Part shown: in pieces, positions 8,406-16,400 of the stretch
Layout of the letters: the number at the start of each line of letters is the position of its first letter
Position numbering within the stretch: position 1 is the stretch's first letter
Assembly: GCA_020024105.1 (NCBI GenBank)
Contig: JAHHUH010000023.1
Location: 1-27,651 of the forward strand
From: Phascolarctobacterium sp.
GTDB lineage: Bacteria; Bacillota; Negativicutes; Acidaminococcales; Acidaminococcaceae
Length of the DNA stretch: 27,651 nt
Direction of reading: 5' to 3'
Translations under genes and position numbers: made by a program
Notes under the pieces: model-generated
What the model saw: the letters and a program-made list of their open reading frames with translations, nothing else
Databases searched by the model: none
Told to the model about the DNA's origin: nothing

Positions 8406-9350
8406 TCAAAATTTTATTTTACTAACACGTTCAATAGCGGCCTTAGCTTCATTAATCAGACGTTCCATAACCTGCTGACAGGGAAAAATATCATTCAAAA
8501 CATTCAAGCTTTGACCAACCATAACAGTACCCTTTTCCAAATCGCCCTCTAAAATACCTTTTCTATTGGTACCAGTAGCCATGGCCATTAATTCCTCATT
8601 GGGTACACCAGCCACTTCCTTAGCAGTGTAGGCAGTAGTAAAGGAATTGCTTAAGCAACGTACACCCAAATTACGGCTATAACCAGTAGTTACGCTATCA
8701 GTATCGGTTGCTGCTACAATAGCTTCCTTAGCCTTAGCATGAGCAGGACATTCGGTAGTCAAAATAAAACGGCTGCCCATTTGTACGCCCTCGGCACCCA
8801 TCAAAATAGCTGCTGCAATAGCTCTACCATCAGAAATACCACCGGCCACAATAACAGGAATGGATTTAACTGCAGGTAAAACATTCTCCATCAAAGCCAT
8901 AGTAGTCTGTTTGCCGATATGGCCACCAGCCTCCATACCTTCGATAACCATAGCATCAGCACCTGCTGCTTCAATACGTTTAGCTAATTTTACATTAGGA
9001 ACTACGGGGATAACCTTAATGCCGGCTGCCTGGAAGGTAGCAATATGGGGCACCGGATTACCTGCGCCTAAGGTAACAAAAGCTACCTTTTCTGCACAAA
9101 TGGTTGCAATTACTTCAGCAACATTAGGAGCCATAAGCATCACGTTCACGCCAAAAGGCTTATCGGTTAAAGACTTCGCTCTACGGATTTCTTCAGTCAC
9201 CCATTCTGCGCTACGACCGCCGGTACCGATGATACCTGCACCACCTGCATTAGAAACAGCTGCTGCCAAATTAGCGTCTGAAGTCCAAGCCATACCGCCT
9301 TGGATAACAGGATACTTAATGCCCAAAAGTTCTGTAATTCTTGTTTGCAT
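8406..9350 (-). CDS. fabK: Enoyl-ACP reductase II (FMN-dependent, FabK type)
   Basis: 314-residue flavoprotein of the nitronate monooxygenase/FabK family, the size expected for FabK. It would reduce trans-2-enoyl-ACP in the last step of fatty-acid elongation. The TIM barrel shows PVIQGGMAW near the N-terminus, AGGAGIIGTGG, the GMEAGGHIG flavin loop near 135-145, and the phosphate-binding PVIVAGGISDG followed by GAEGVQMGSRF. A nitronate monooxygenase role is the main alternative, because no other fab genes adjoin it. The start is the ATG at 9348-9350 with GAGGTG 8 nt upstream; the GTG three codons earlier is part of that ribosome site. Confidence 0.85.
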   Translation of the reverse strand: MQTRITELLGIKYPVIQGGMAWTSDANLAAAVSNAGGAGIIGTGGRSAEWVTEEIRRAKSLTDKPFGVNVMLMAPNVAEVIATICAEKVAFVTLGAGNPVPHIATFQAAGIKVIPVVPNVKLAKRIEAAGADAMVIEGMEAGGHIGKQTTMALMENVLPAVKSIPVIVAGGISDGRAIAAAILMGAEGVQMGSRFILTTECPAHAKAKEAIVAATDTDSVTTGYSRNLGVRCLSNSFTTAYTAKEVAGVPNEELMAMATGTNRKGILEGDLEKGTVMVGQSLNVLNDIFPCQQVMERLINEAKAAIERVSKIKF

Positions 9351-9436
9351 TCTACGCACCTCACTAAATAAATTTTCATATATATTTTATCCTATGAAAG
9401 CAATTTTTTCTAGTGAACTTTTTGTAAAGTATTATT

Positions 9437-9862
9437 TTAAAATTTATCACCTAAAACATTAGCCTCTATAGCTACAATATTCTGCCAGGAAATAACTAAT
9501 CCCTCAGTAGTTATCAATTTTTTATTGTAACTGTCTAGCTTAGCCAATACACAGTCTACGGTACAGTAGCATCCTCCTTGTTTTTTGGTGTCAGCCAAAA
9601 AATAGGTAATGCTAACCTGCGGTGCCAAGGATAAAAGCTGGCGTAACGCTGCCAACTTCATATCTAACAAATCCCTTTCCTCCTCATCCAGCTCTCTTTT
9701 CTTTTCTGTGTAGCGAGCTGTTTCCGTAATAGCGGCATCATGTCCCGTCAAAGCGGCAAAAGGAGTAAATTGGGCTGCCCTTTCCAAAAGCGGCATCCTA
9801 CCCAGCTTATGCTTTTCATAGGGATAATCCCAAATATCTGCATATTTATCACAATTTTCCAT
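9437..9862 (-). CDS. YolD-like family protein
   Basis: 141 residues. The signature RMPLLERAAQFTPFAALTGHD (about 22-42) is typical of YolD-like proteins, which are small factors usually coded beside Y-family polymerases of the UmuC/UvrX type and thought to act in SOS mutagenesis in a UmuD-like way. The second half is a charged helix (EKKRELDEEERD) followed by a beta-rich tail. The gene starts 8 nt after the stop of the polymerase gene, with its AGGGGGC ribosome site in the gap. This indicates co-transcription from the SOS-type promoter upstream of the polymerase. Confidence 0.88.
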   Translation of the reverse strand: MENCDKYADIWDYPYEKHKLGRMPLLERAAQFTPFAALTGHDAAITETARYTEKKRELDEEERDLLDMKLAALRQLLSLAPQVSITYFLADTKKQGGCYCTVDCVLAKLDSYNKKLITTEGLVISWQNIVAIEANVLGDKF

Positions 9863-9870
9863 ATTGCCCC

Positions 9871-11364
9871 CTAAGCCTTATGGCCACCAATCTGTTCATT
9901 GCGCTCCCTAGCCGTAGCCTTCTCCAGTAGATTCATCCCCTTAAGAATGGCATTCTTACCATATTTTCGCTTAATCTGTAGCATAGCCTGCTGCATTTTC
10001 TTTTCTTTTTCCTTTTTTTCCTGCTGCTGCTCCTGTTCCTCCTGATTGGCAAAAAGATTAAACTCCTGCAGCACCGGTCCCCGCTGTTGCCTACTAAGTA
10101 CGTGGTTAACAGAAATATTCAGCTTACGGATAAGCAGCTGGGGCTGAACAATACGGTTATAAAGCTGCATCATATATTCTACCAACATCTTACTGGAGCA
10201 ACTATCTTGGGGTAGTTTAATACTACCATGAGCCGGCTGTGGCAAAGTACGTCCATAGCTGTCCAAAATCACTTTACCCTGGTAGCCAGACGGCTGATTC
10301 TCCAATTTTTCATAATGCACGTCCAGTACCAGCTGATTCGTAGTTAAATCTTTACTAACCAGCTCCAGGGCCAACTGGTCCGTCATCTCCTGTATAACTA
10401 GACGAGCCTGGTTAAAATTATAGGGCTGATGCAGAACCTGTCCGCTTCCGATACTTTTAGAGGCAGGACGATAGGCCTTAATCTCTTTCAAGGTACAGGG
10501 TTCCCAACCCCAGGCATGGTCAATAAGCAGCTCCGCATTAATACCTAAAATTTTATAGAGCAGACCTGCATTATGATAGCAATGCTTCTGCCCTAGGGAA
10601 CAACGGGCGATATCCCCCATGGTATAAATACCATGATCAGCTAAACGACGGATATAGCCCTTGCCTACCCGCCAAAAATCTGTCAATGGCTGATGGTCCC
10701 ACAGCTGCCTACGATAGCTACCCATATCCAACTGGGCAATACGCACCCCATCCTCATCAGCAGCCTGATGCTTAGCTATAATATCCATGGCAATCTTAGC
10801 CAGATAAAGGTTGGTACCAATGCCCGCCGTGGCAGTAATCCCAGTAGTCCGTAACACATCACGAATAAGAAGCATGGCAAATTCATGGGCATTCATCCGG
10901 TGAAGCCTAAGATATTTGGTAATATCCATAAACACCTCATCAATAGAATACACATGTATGTCCTCTGGGGCTACATATTTTAAATAACAAGCGTAAATAC
11001 GTGTACTATACTGGATATAATAGGCCATACGGGGTTGAGCAATCAGATAGTCCACTGCCAGCTCAGGATGCGCCTCCAGCTCATCAGCAAAACAGGACTT
11101 ACCTGTCAGCTTACCCTGAGGCGCATAGCGTAATCGCTTATTATTATTTAAACGTACCTGCCGGATAACCTCAAAAAGCCGGGGACGCCCAGACAAGCCA
11201 ATGGACTTTAGACTGGGAGAAACAGCCAGGCAGATAGTCTTTTCCGTACGAGAATTATCCGCTACCACCAAATTGGTATTCAGTGGATTTAAGCCCCGCT
11301 CCACGCATTCCACAGAGGCGTAGAAGGACTTGAGGTCAATACATAAATAGGTCTTATCCTCCAT
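9871..11364 (-). CDS. Y-family DNA polymerase (UmuC/UvrX-like translesion polymerase)
   Basis: 497-residue error-prone polymerase expected to copy past DNA lesions. Palm-domain metal ligands are visible in YLCIDLKSFYASVE (about 6-19) and SIDEVFMDITKY (D and E near 140). The thumb and helix-hairpin-helix region follows at 210-260 and the little-finger domain at about 290-410. QEFNLF near 435 looks like a beta-clamp-binding motif. A Glu/Gln/Lys-rich coiled stretch follows, and the tail IGGHKA is typical of Firmicutes UmuC-like proteins. The ATG at 11362-11364 has GGAGGAGGT just upstream. It forms a two-gene unit with the YolD-like gene. Confidence 0.92.
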   Translation of the reverse strand: MEDKTYLCIDLKSFYASVECVERGLNPLNTNLVVADNSRTEKTICLAVSPSLKSIGLSGRPRLFEVIRQVRLNNNKRLRYAPQGKLTGKSCFADELEAHPELAVDYLIAQPRMAYYIQYSTRIYACYLKYVAPEDIHVYSIDEVFMDITKYLRLHRMNAHEFAMLLIRDVLRTTGITATAGIGTNLYLAKIAMDIIAKHQAADEDGVRIAQLDMGSYRRQLWDHQPLTDFWRVGKGYIRRLADHGIYTMGDIARCSLGQKHCYHNAGLLYKILGINAELLIDHAWGWEPCTLKEIKAYRPASKSIGSGQVLHQPYNFNQARLVIQEMTDQLALELVSKDLTTNQLVLDVHYEKLENQPSGYQGKVILDSYGRTLPQPAHGSIKLPQDSCSSKMLVEYMMQLYNRIVQPQLLIRKLNISVNHVLSRQQRGPVLQEFNLFANQEEQEQQQEKKEKEKKMQQAMLQIKRKYGKNAILKGMNLLEKATARERNEQIGGHKA

Positions 11365-11399
11365 GGTATACCTCCTCCCTGCTCATAGTGTTTTTATAT

Positions 11400-11428
11400 A
11401 GTATAACATTTAGCGGCATGCTTAGCAA
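11400..11428 (-). promoter_or_regulatory. Promoter of the Y-family polymerase/YolD unit
   Basis: On the minus strand TTGCTA (11423-11428), a 17-nt spacer and TATACT (11400-11405) lie about 35 bp upstream of the polymerase start. The -35 overlaps the SOS-type box. The rest of the gap up to 11546 is AT-rich and I see nothing else in it. Confidence 0.65.
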
Positions 11429-11439
11429 ACAAACGTTCT
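11426..11439 (-). promoter_or_regulatory. LexA-type SOS box
   Basis: On the minus strand the site reads AGAACGTTTGTTTG, which has the GAAC-N4-GTTY core of Gram-positive LexA (DinR) sites. It overlaps the -35 hexamer of the polymerase promoter, so a bound repressor would block it. The known SOS role of Y-family polymerases supports the call. Confidence 0.7.
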
Positions 11440-11546
11440 TTTTATTTTCAAATTACGCAGTCCAAATGTCCCCAAATAAAATCTAAATTTTCTACACCTG
11501 CTTGTTACTGTATATTTTCATAAATACATTTTCTCTTTAGTTATAG

Positions 11547-12140
11547 CTACGGTTGTATTTGAATTGAAAAATTGTATTTTATTCTCCAAGTAATAAAAAA
11601 GAAGAACCGGTTGCCCAATTCTTCTTCAATAATACTCTTTATTTTTAACGTAGTAAGCTGGTCGCTCTCCAGGTATAGCCTGGATATTCCCTCTGCAAAA
11701 AACAGCTCCAGCTCCGTAAAGCTAGGACAGTACACCTCATGTCCCGTTAAGCAGTAGGCGGAAAAGCAGTGACAATTGCTCAGGATGAGATTATATTTTT
11801 TATGCTGACCCACTAGGGACAAGGCCCTACGAGCTACCTCCTCATCCCCCATAGCCCTGCCATTCCTTACGGGGCAGAAAATAGTAAAGGAAGGATTCTT
11901 GCCCATCAGACGTCCACAGAATTTCTTAGCATCCACCAACTCTACCACGCCCTGACCACTGAGATGAACCATATGCTCCCCGTCCACACAAATACCGGTA
12001 TGCTCAAAGGCTAAGCCTAAATTACAGTAAACAATACTGCCCACCGCCGTTTTTTTATTATGTATAAAAAGGGCATCCACTGTTTTAGAAGCCCAATTCA
12101 GCAATAAATATTCCCAGCCCAAAGCAGACTTTAAAACCAT
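11547..12140 (-). CDS. LRAT-domain (permuted NlpC/P60-like) protein
   Basis: 197 residues. GSIVYCNLGLAFEHTGICVD (34-53) carries the H47 expected of the LRAT/H-REV107 fold, and SNCHCFSAYC (121-130) carries the nucleophile Cys (NC at 122-123). The fold is a circularly permuted papain-like one, whose members act as acyltransferases, phospholipases or amidases; the substrate here is unknown. No signal peptide is evident. The start is placed at the ATG at 12138-12140, 8 nt after AAGGGAG, because the ATG two codons earlier is too close to that site. The C-terminal end is odd: an intrinsic terminator lies about 43 nt before the stop codon, and the last ~15 residues (from NRFFFF) look untypical. Confidence 0.75.
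   Translation of the reverse strand: MVLKSALGWEYLLLNWASKTVDALFIHNKKTAVGSIVYCNLGLAFEHTGICVDGEHMVHLSGQGVVELVDAKKFCGRLMGKNPSFTIFCPVRNGRAMGDEEVARRALSLVGQHKKYNLILSNCHCFSAYCLTGHEVYCPSFTELELFFAEGISRLYLESDQLTTLKIKSIIEEELGNRFFFFITWRIKYNFSIQIQP
11590..11626 (-). terminator. Intrinsic terminator inside the 3' end of the LRAT-domain gene
   Basis: On the minus strand AAGAAGAATTGG (11626-11615), a GCAA tetraloop and CCGGTTCTTCTT (11610-11599) form a 12-bp stem with two G-U pairs, followed by TTTTTTATTAC. RNA ends would fall near 11590, but the in-frame stop is at 11547-11549. A working terminator would therefore give mRNA without a stop codon. Confidence 0.8.
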
Positions 12141-12156
12141 TCCCATCGCTCCCTTC

Positions 12157-12193
12157 GAAAAAAATACCTAGAGGCACATTGACCACTAGGTAT
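12157..12193 (-). terminator. Hairpin with T run between the antiporter and LRAT-domain genes
   Basis: On the minus strand ATACCTAG (12193-12186) pairs with CTAGGTAT (12171-12164), with further GG/CC pairs inside, followed by seven Ts. It reads as the antiporter terminator. The LRAT-domain ribosome site begins within a few nt of the T run, so it could also act as a leader attenuator for that gene. Confidence 0.8.
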
Positions 12194-12204
12194 CTGCTTT
12201 ATTC

Positions 12205-12213
12205 ATTGTAGCA
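12205..12213 (-). promoter_or_regulatory. Candidate extended -10 promoter for the LRAT-domain gene
   Basis: On the minus strand TGCTACAAT fits the extended -10 pattern TGnTAnAAT, just after the antiporter stop. Transcripts starting about 7 nt further on would begin immediately before the hairpin at 12164-12193. No good -35 is seen. Confidence 0.4.
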
Positions 12214-12221
12214 CATAAAAA

Positions 12222-13154
12222 CTACAAAATATACCATAAATAACCTGCGTAAGAAACTAACATCAATGCACCGCCCCAACGTTCCAAAGCTTTAGTAGGC
12301 AGTACAAAAACTAGCAGCATAATTGCCGCCGCCAAAGCAATCCACATATCAAAATAAAAGGCTGTAGAAAAAGCTACGGGGGTAATTAATGCAGAAACAC
12401 CAACTACAAAAAGAATGTTAAAAATATTACTACCGACAATATTACCGATAGCAATATCCGCATTGCCCTTACGGGCTGCTGCCAAGGAAGTAAACAGCTC
12501 AGGCAGAGACGTACCCAAAGCAACAATGGTCAAGCCGATAAAGCGTTCACTTAAGCCTGCGTATTTAGCAATTTCCGTAGCGGCATCAACAGTTACTTCA
12601 CTACCGGCAATAATCAGTGCCAAGCCGGCTACAGTCCACAAAAGTGCCTGTCCTAGAGGAAAGCCAGGTCCTGCCTCTCCCTGTTCTGCAGGCTCATCAG
12701 CCGCTTGGGTAATTCTATATAAATGATATAAATAGGCTAAGAAAATAGCTGCCAAAACACAGCCATCTAACAGACCGATACTTCCATCCAGACCCATGAA
12801 GAAGAGTAAACCGGTAATGCCGATAACCAGAGGAATATCAGTCTTAATCGTAGTGGGCGCCACCTTTAAAGCCGTAAATAAGGCAGAAGCACCAAGAATA
12901 ATCCAAATATTTAAGATGTTGCTCCCCACCACATTACCAATGGTAATATCGGCATTGCCGCTCAAAGCAGCAGCCAGGCTTACGGACGCCTCCGGAGCAC
13001 TGGTGCCCATAGCTACAATAGTCAAGCCTATGATTAATTGCGGGATACCAAACCGACTAGCAATACTGGCAGCACCCTCTACAAACCAGTCGGCACCCTT
13101 ACCCAACATAAAAAAGCCTAAAACCAATAGACCAAATTCGATAGAAACTTCCAA
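12222..13154 (-). CDS. CaCA-family cation antiporter (YrbG-like), probable Mn2+/Ca2+ exporter
   Basis: 310-residue inner-membrane protein with about ten hydrophobic segments. The two alpha repeats are plain: GTSAPEASVSL (about 50-60) with GNVVGSNILN, and GTSLPELFTSL (about 210-220) with GNIVGSNIFN. These hold the acidic ion-binding residues of Na+/Ca2+ exchangers. A cytoplasmic loop with acidic residues (about 150-165, DEPAEQGEAG) separates the halves. It starts with TTG at 13152-13154, preceded by AGGAGGA at good spacing. A yybP-ykoY riboswitch precedes it. Because that class senses Mn2+, manganese export is the likely physiological role, although the family name is calcium/sodium antiporter. 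Confidence 0.92.
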   Translation of the reverse strand: MEVSIEFGLLVLGFFMLGKGADWFVEGAASIASRFGIPQLIIGLTIVAMGTSAPEASVSLAAALSGNADITIGNVVGSNILNIWIILGASALFTALKVAPTTIKTDIPLVIGITGLLFFMGLDGSIGLLDGCVLAAIFLAYLYHLYRITQAADEPAEQGEAGPGFPLGQALLWTVAGLALIIAGSEVTVDAATEIAKYAGLSERFIGLTIVALGTSLPELFTSLAAARKGNADIAIGNIVGSNIFNILFVVGVSALITPVAFSTAFYFDMWIALAAAIMLLVFVLPTKALERWGGALMLVSYAGYLWYIL

Positions 13155-13196
13155 AATTCTTCCTCCTCAAAATTCTGCACGCAAGGTTCAAAATAT

Positions 13197-13326
13197 AAAA
13201 AAACGAGACCCCTGCTGCAACTAAATTACAACAAAGTCTCGCTACTCACTTACAAAGCCGGATTCCGTAGAATCGTACTGACGACTAGGTAAACATAAGC
13301 ACGCTTATGCCAGCTACTCCCCTTAT
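13197..13326 (-). ncRNA. yybP-ykoY (Mn2+) riboswitch with terminator platform
   Basis: Conserved blocks appear in order on the minus strand: AAGGGGAGTAGC (13324-13313), a CATAAGC/GCTTATG hairpin, CGTCAGTACG (13283-13274), CCGGCTTTGT (13261-13252) and GTAGCGAGAC (13245-13236). They match the yybP-ykoY aptamer, which binds Mn2+. The expression platform is a terminator in which CGAGAC (13241-13236) pairs with GTCTCG (13209-13204), followed by seven Ts. The 5' arm of the terminator is also the last aptamer strand, so Mn2+ binding should prevent termination and turn on the antiporter. Confidence 0.9.
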
Positions 13327-13332
13327 GCTACG

Positions 13333-13362
13333 AGTGTACTATAAACCAGGAGGTATTGTCAA
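13333..13362 (-). promoter_or_regulatory. Promoter of the riboswitch-antiporter transcript
   Basis: On the minus strand TTGACA (13357-13362), an 18-nt spacer and TACACT (13333-13338) place the RNA start at about 13326, right at the 5' edge of the aptamer. Confidence 0.65.
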
Positions 13363-13404
13363 GTGACTAAATCACATCCGGTCCATGAGTATGCTATTGT
13401 CATA

Positions 13405-13449
13405 ATAAATAAGCATCCCCGAGAACAGTAGCCACTATTTCTCGGGGAT
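13405..13449 (-). terminator. Intrinsic terminator after polC
   Basis: On the minus strand ATCCCCGAGAA (13449-13439) pairs perfectly with TTCTCGGGGAT (13425-13415), followed by GCTTATTTATT. It begins 6 nt after the polC stop and closes the long pyrH-to-polC block. The T-rich tail is interrupted, so efficiency may be moderate. Confidence 0.85.
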
Positions 13450-13454
13450 ACACT

Positions 13455-16400
13455 TTAGAACAAATTAATCTGGTTAGTCTCCGGCAAGTCGCCTAGGGCA
13501 CCCACCTCTGCCAGACGCTCGATAACACTCTTGCCGATACCTGCACGCATCCGTAAATCCTCCTGAGAAATAAAGGGTAGCTTAGGATCACGGGCGGCAG
13601 CAATAGCCAGGGCCGCACTGGCGCCCACACCACCTAGCGACGCTAGAGGCGGAATCAAACCCTTTTCCGTAATCAGGAATTTGGTCGGATGGGATTTATA
13701 CAGGTCTAATTTCTCAAAAATAAAACCTCGTTCCAGCATTTCATTAGCCAGCTCCAGATAGGTAGCTGTGCTCTTATCGGTTACACTGGCCTTAAAGCCC
13801 TGCTGGTATACATTCTTAATAAAGTTCTTAATATAATGCAAGCCCCTGCATACATGGATATAGTCGAAGTCCGAAGCTCTGACAGTAAAATAGGCAGCAT
13901 AAAATTCTTTAGGATGATGAACCTTACAATAGGCAATGCGATAAGCCATCAAAACATAGGCTACCGCATGAGCCTTAGGAAACAGATACTGCACCTTTTC
14001 ACAGGAATCAATATACCATTGGGGAATATTAGCCTTCTTCATAGCCTCTAGCATCTGGGGCTCCAGGCCCTTCTTGGCAGCCTTACCCTTACGCACATGC
14101 TCCATAGTCTTAAAAGCAAGGCTGGGGTCAACGCCTTTAGAAATCAAATGGGTCATAACGTCGTCACGGGTAGAAATAGTTTCCGCAACCGGCTTACCCT
14201 CCTTGATTAAATCTTGGGCATTGTTCAACCACACGTCCGTACCATGGGAATAACCGGATACACGGACTACCTCACTAAATTTTTTCGGCTGTACATCCTT
14301 AATCATCTGTCGTACAAAGGCCGTACCACATTCAGGAATACCAAAGGTGCCTACCTCACTACCAATCTGCTCCGGCGTAACTCCCAGGGATTTGGTATCC
14401 TGGAAAATACGCATGGTCTCTTCATCGCCTACAGGAATATCCTTGGGATCAAAAGCAGGATCATAGGTCTCCTTCAAATATTTTTCCAGCATCTTCAAAA
14501 CCATGGGATCATCATGTCCCAGAATATCCAGCTTTACCAGACGGTCGTTGATGCTGTGATAATCGTAGTGAGTGGTAATAGTAGTTTCATTTTTATCATC
14601 AGCTGGACGATTCATAGGCGTAATGTAGTGAATATCCATATTACGGGGAACTACCATGATACCGCCAGGATGCTGACCTGTGGTACGCTTTACACCGGCC
14701 AGTCCCTCTACCAGGCTGGCAATTTTCGCCGGGTGGGCGTGAATATTACGGTCGGCATAGTATTTAGAAATATAACCAATAGCCGTTTTATTAGCAATGG
14801 TAGAAATAGTACCGGCACGGCAGACATTATCCCTGCCGAAGAGTTCCTCCGTATATTTATGAGCCACAGATTGGTCGGACATAGCTAAGGCATCATCCGG
14901 ATCAATGCCGCCAGAGAAGTTCAAATCAATATCAGGTACCTTGTCACCGTGGAAGCCTAAGAAAACGGCAAAAGGAATATCGTGGCCATCTCTCACCATG
15001 GGCGCACCACAATGAGGACAATTTTTCGGTGGTAAATCAAAGCCTGAGTCTACCTCATTATTTACAAAAAATTGGCTGTATTTACATTCAGGACAGCGAT
15101 AATGGGGCTTTAAAGCATTAACCTCCGTAATATCCAGCATGGTTGCTACCACAGAAGAACCAACGCTGCCACGGGAGCCTACCAGATAACCACGGTCCAG
15201 GGAGTGCTTAACTAATTTATGGGCAATATAATAAAGTACAGAGAAGCCGTTGCCGATAATAGCATCCAGCTCCATTTTTAAGCGGTCCTCCACAATTTGG
15301 GGTAGCTTATCACCATACCATTCGTGGGCCTTCTTATAAGTTAAATTCTTTACTGCGTCCTCTGCACCAGGAATAGTTGGAGAATATAACTGGTCGCGGT
15401 CAGGCACGGGTTTAATTTTTTCCACCATGTCAGCTACCTTATTAGTATTGGTTACACAAACCTCATAGGCCGCTTCCTTGCCCAGATATTGGAACTCAGC
15501 TAACATTTCCTCCGTAGTACGGTAGTAGAGCGGCGGCTGCAAATCTGCATCCCGATAGTTTTGACCAGCCTGCAAAATCGCACGTAACTTAGCATCCTCA
15601 GGATTGAGATAATGGACATCGCAGGTAGCGACCGTCATCTTACCCATTTTCTTGCCCAGTTCATAAATCTTCTTATTATTATTTTCCAGATCCTTCACCG
15701 TGCATTGATTTTCACGAACCAGGAACATATTATTGCCCGTGGGCTGAATTTCCAGATAATCGTAGAAGGACGCAACCTCCTCCAGCACATCCTGAGAGGC
15801 ACCGGCACGAATAGCGGTATACAGCTCACCTGCTTCACAGGCAGAGCCTAGGATAAGTCCTTCACGATGCTCCTCAATGACCTGACGGGGCAAAAGAGGA
15901 CGACGATTTAAGTAGCGTAAATGACTGATAGTAACCAGCTTATACAAATTACGCAAACCAGTTTCGTTTTTAGCCAGAATAATGATGTGGTAGCTGCGAA
16001 TCTTTTTACTAACCTTTTTCTTAAGATCCTCACTACCCTCCTGTTCCATATCAATGGCATCGAAATCACGGTCACTAATCAAATAACCCTCCATGCCAAA
16101 AATAAGCTTCAGGTCACTACCTTCAGCCGCATCATAACAAAAAGGAAAAGCCTGGACAACACCATGGTCCGTGATAGCCAGAGCCTTATGCCCCCATTTG
16201 ATCGCCTTTTTAACCAGGTCCTCCATGGGAGTAACGGCATCCATCTTACTCATTTTAGTATGGCAATGAAGCTCGACACGCTTTACCTCAGCCTTATCCT
16301 CACGCTCAGGTACATCAACCTTCATAATTCCCTGAGGAGTCATTGTCATTTCATTAAAACGGAAGCTGTCCGGCGCAACATTACCTAAAATACGTAAACG

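Noticed and set aside
8860..9462. 200-codon plus-strand frame opposite fabK
   Set aside because: It overlaps fabK completely and reads as an Ala/Thr/Pro-rich shadow of the coding strand.
14214..14888. 224-codon plus-strand frame opposite polC
   Set aside because: It is fully inside polC, has no recognisable domain, and no ribosome site or promoter supports it.
16000..16100. PolC shortened by a frameshift or split gene
   Set aside because: The frame is continuous through the junction and PHP motifs on both sides are intact, so a clean domain absence fits better.
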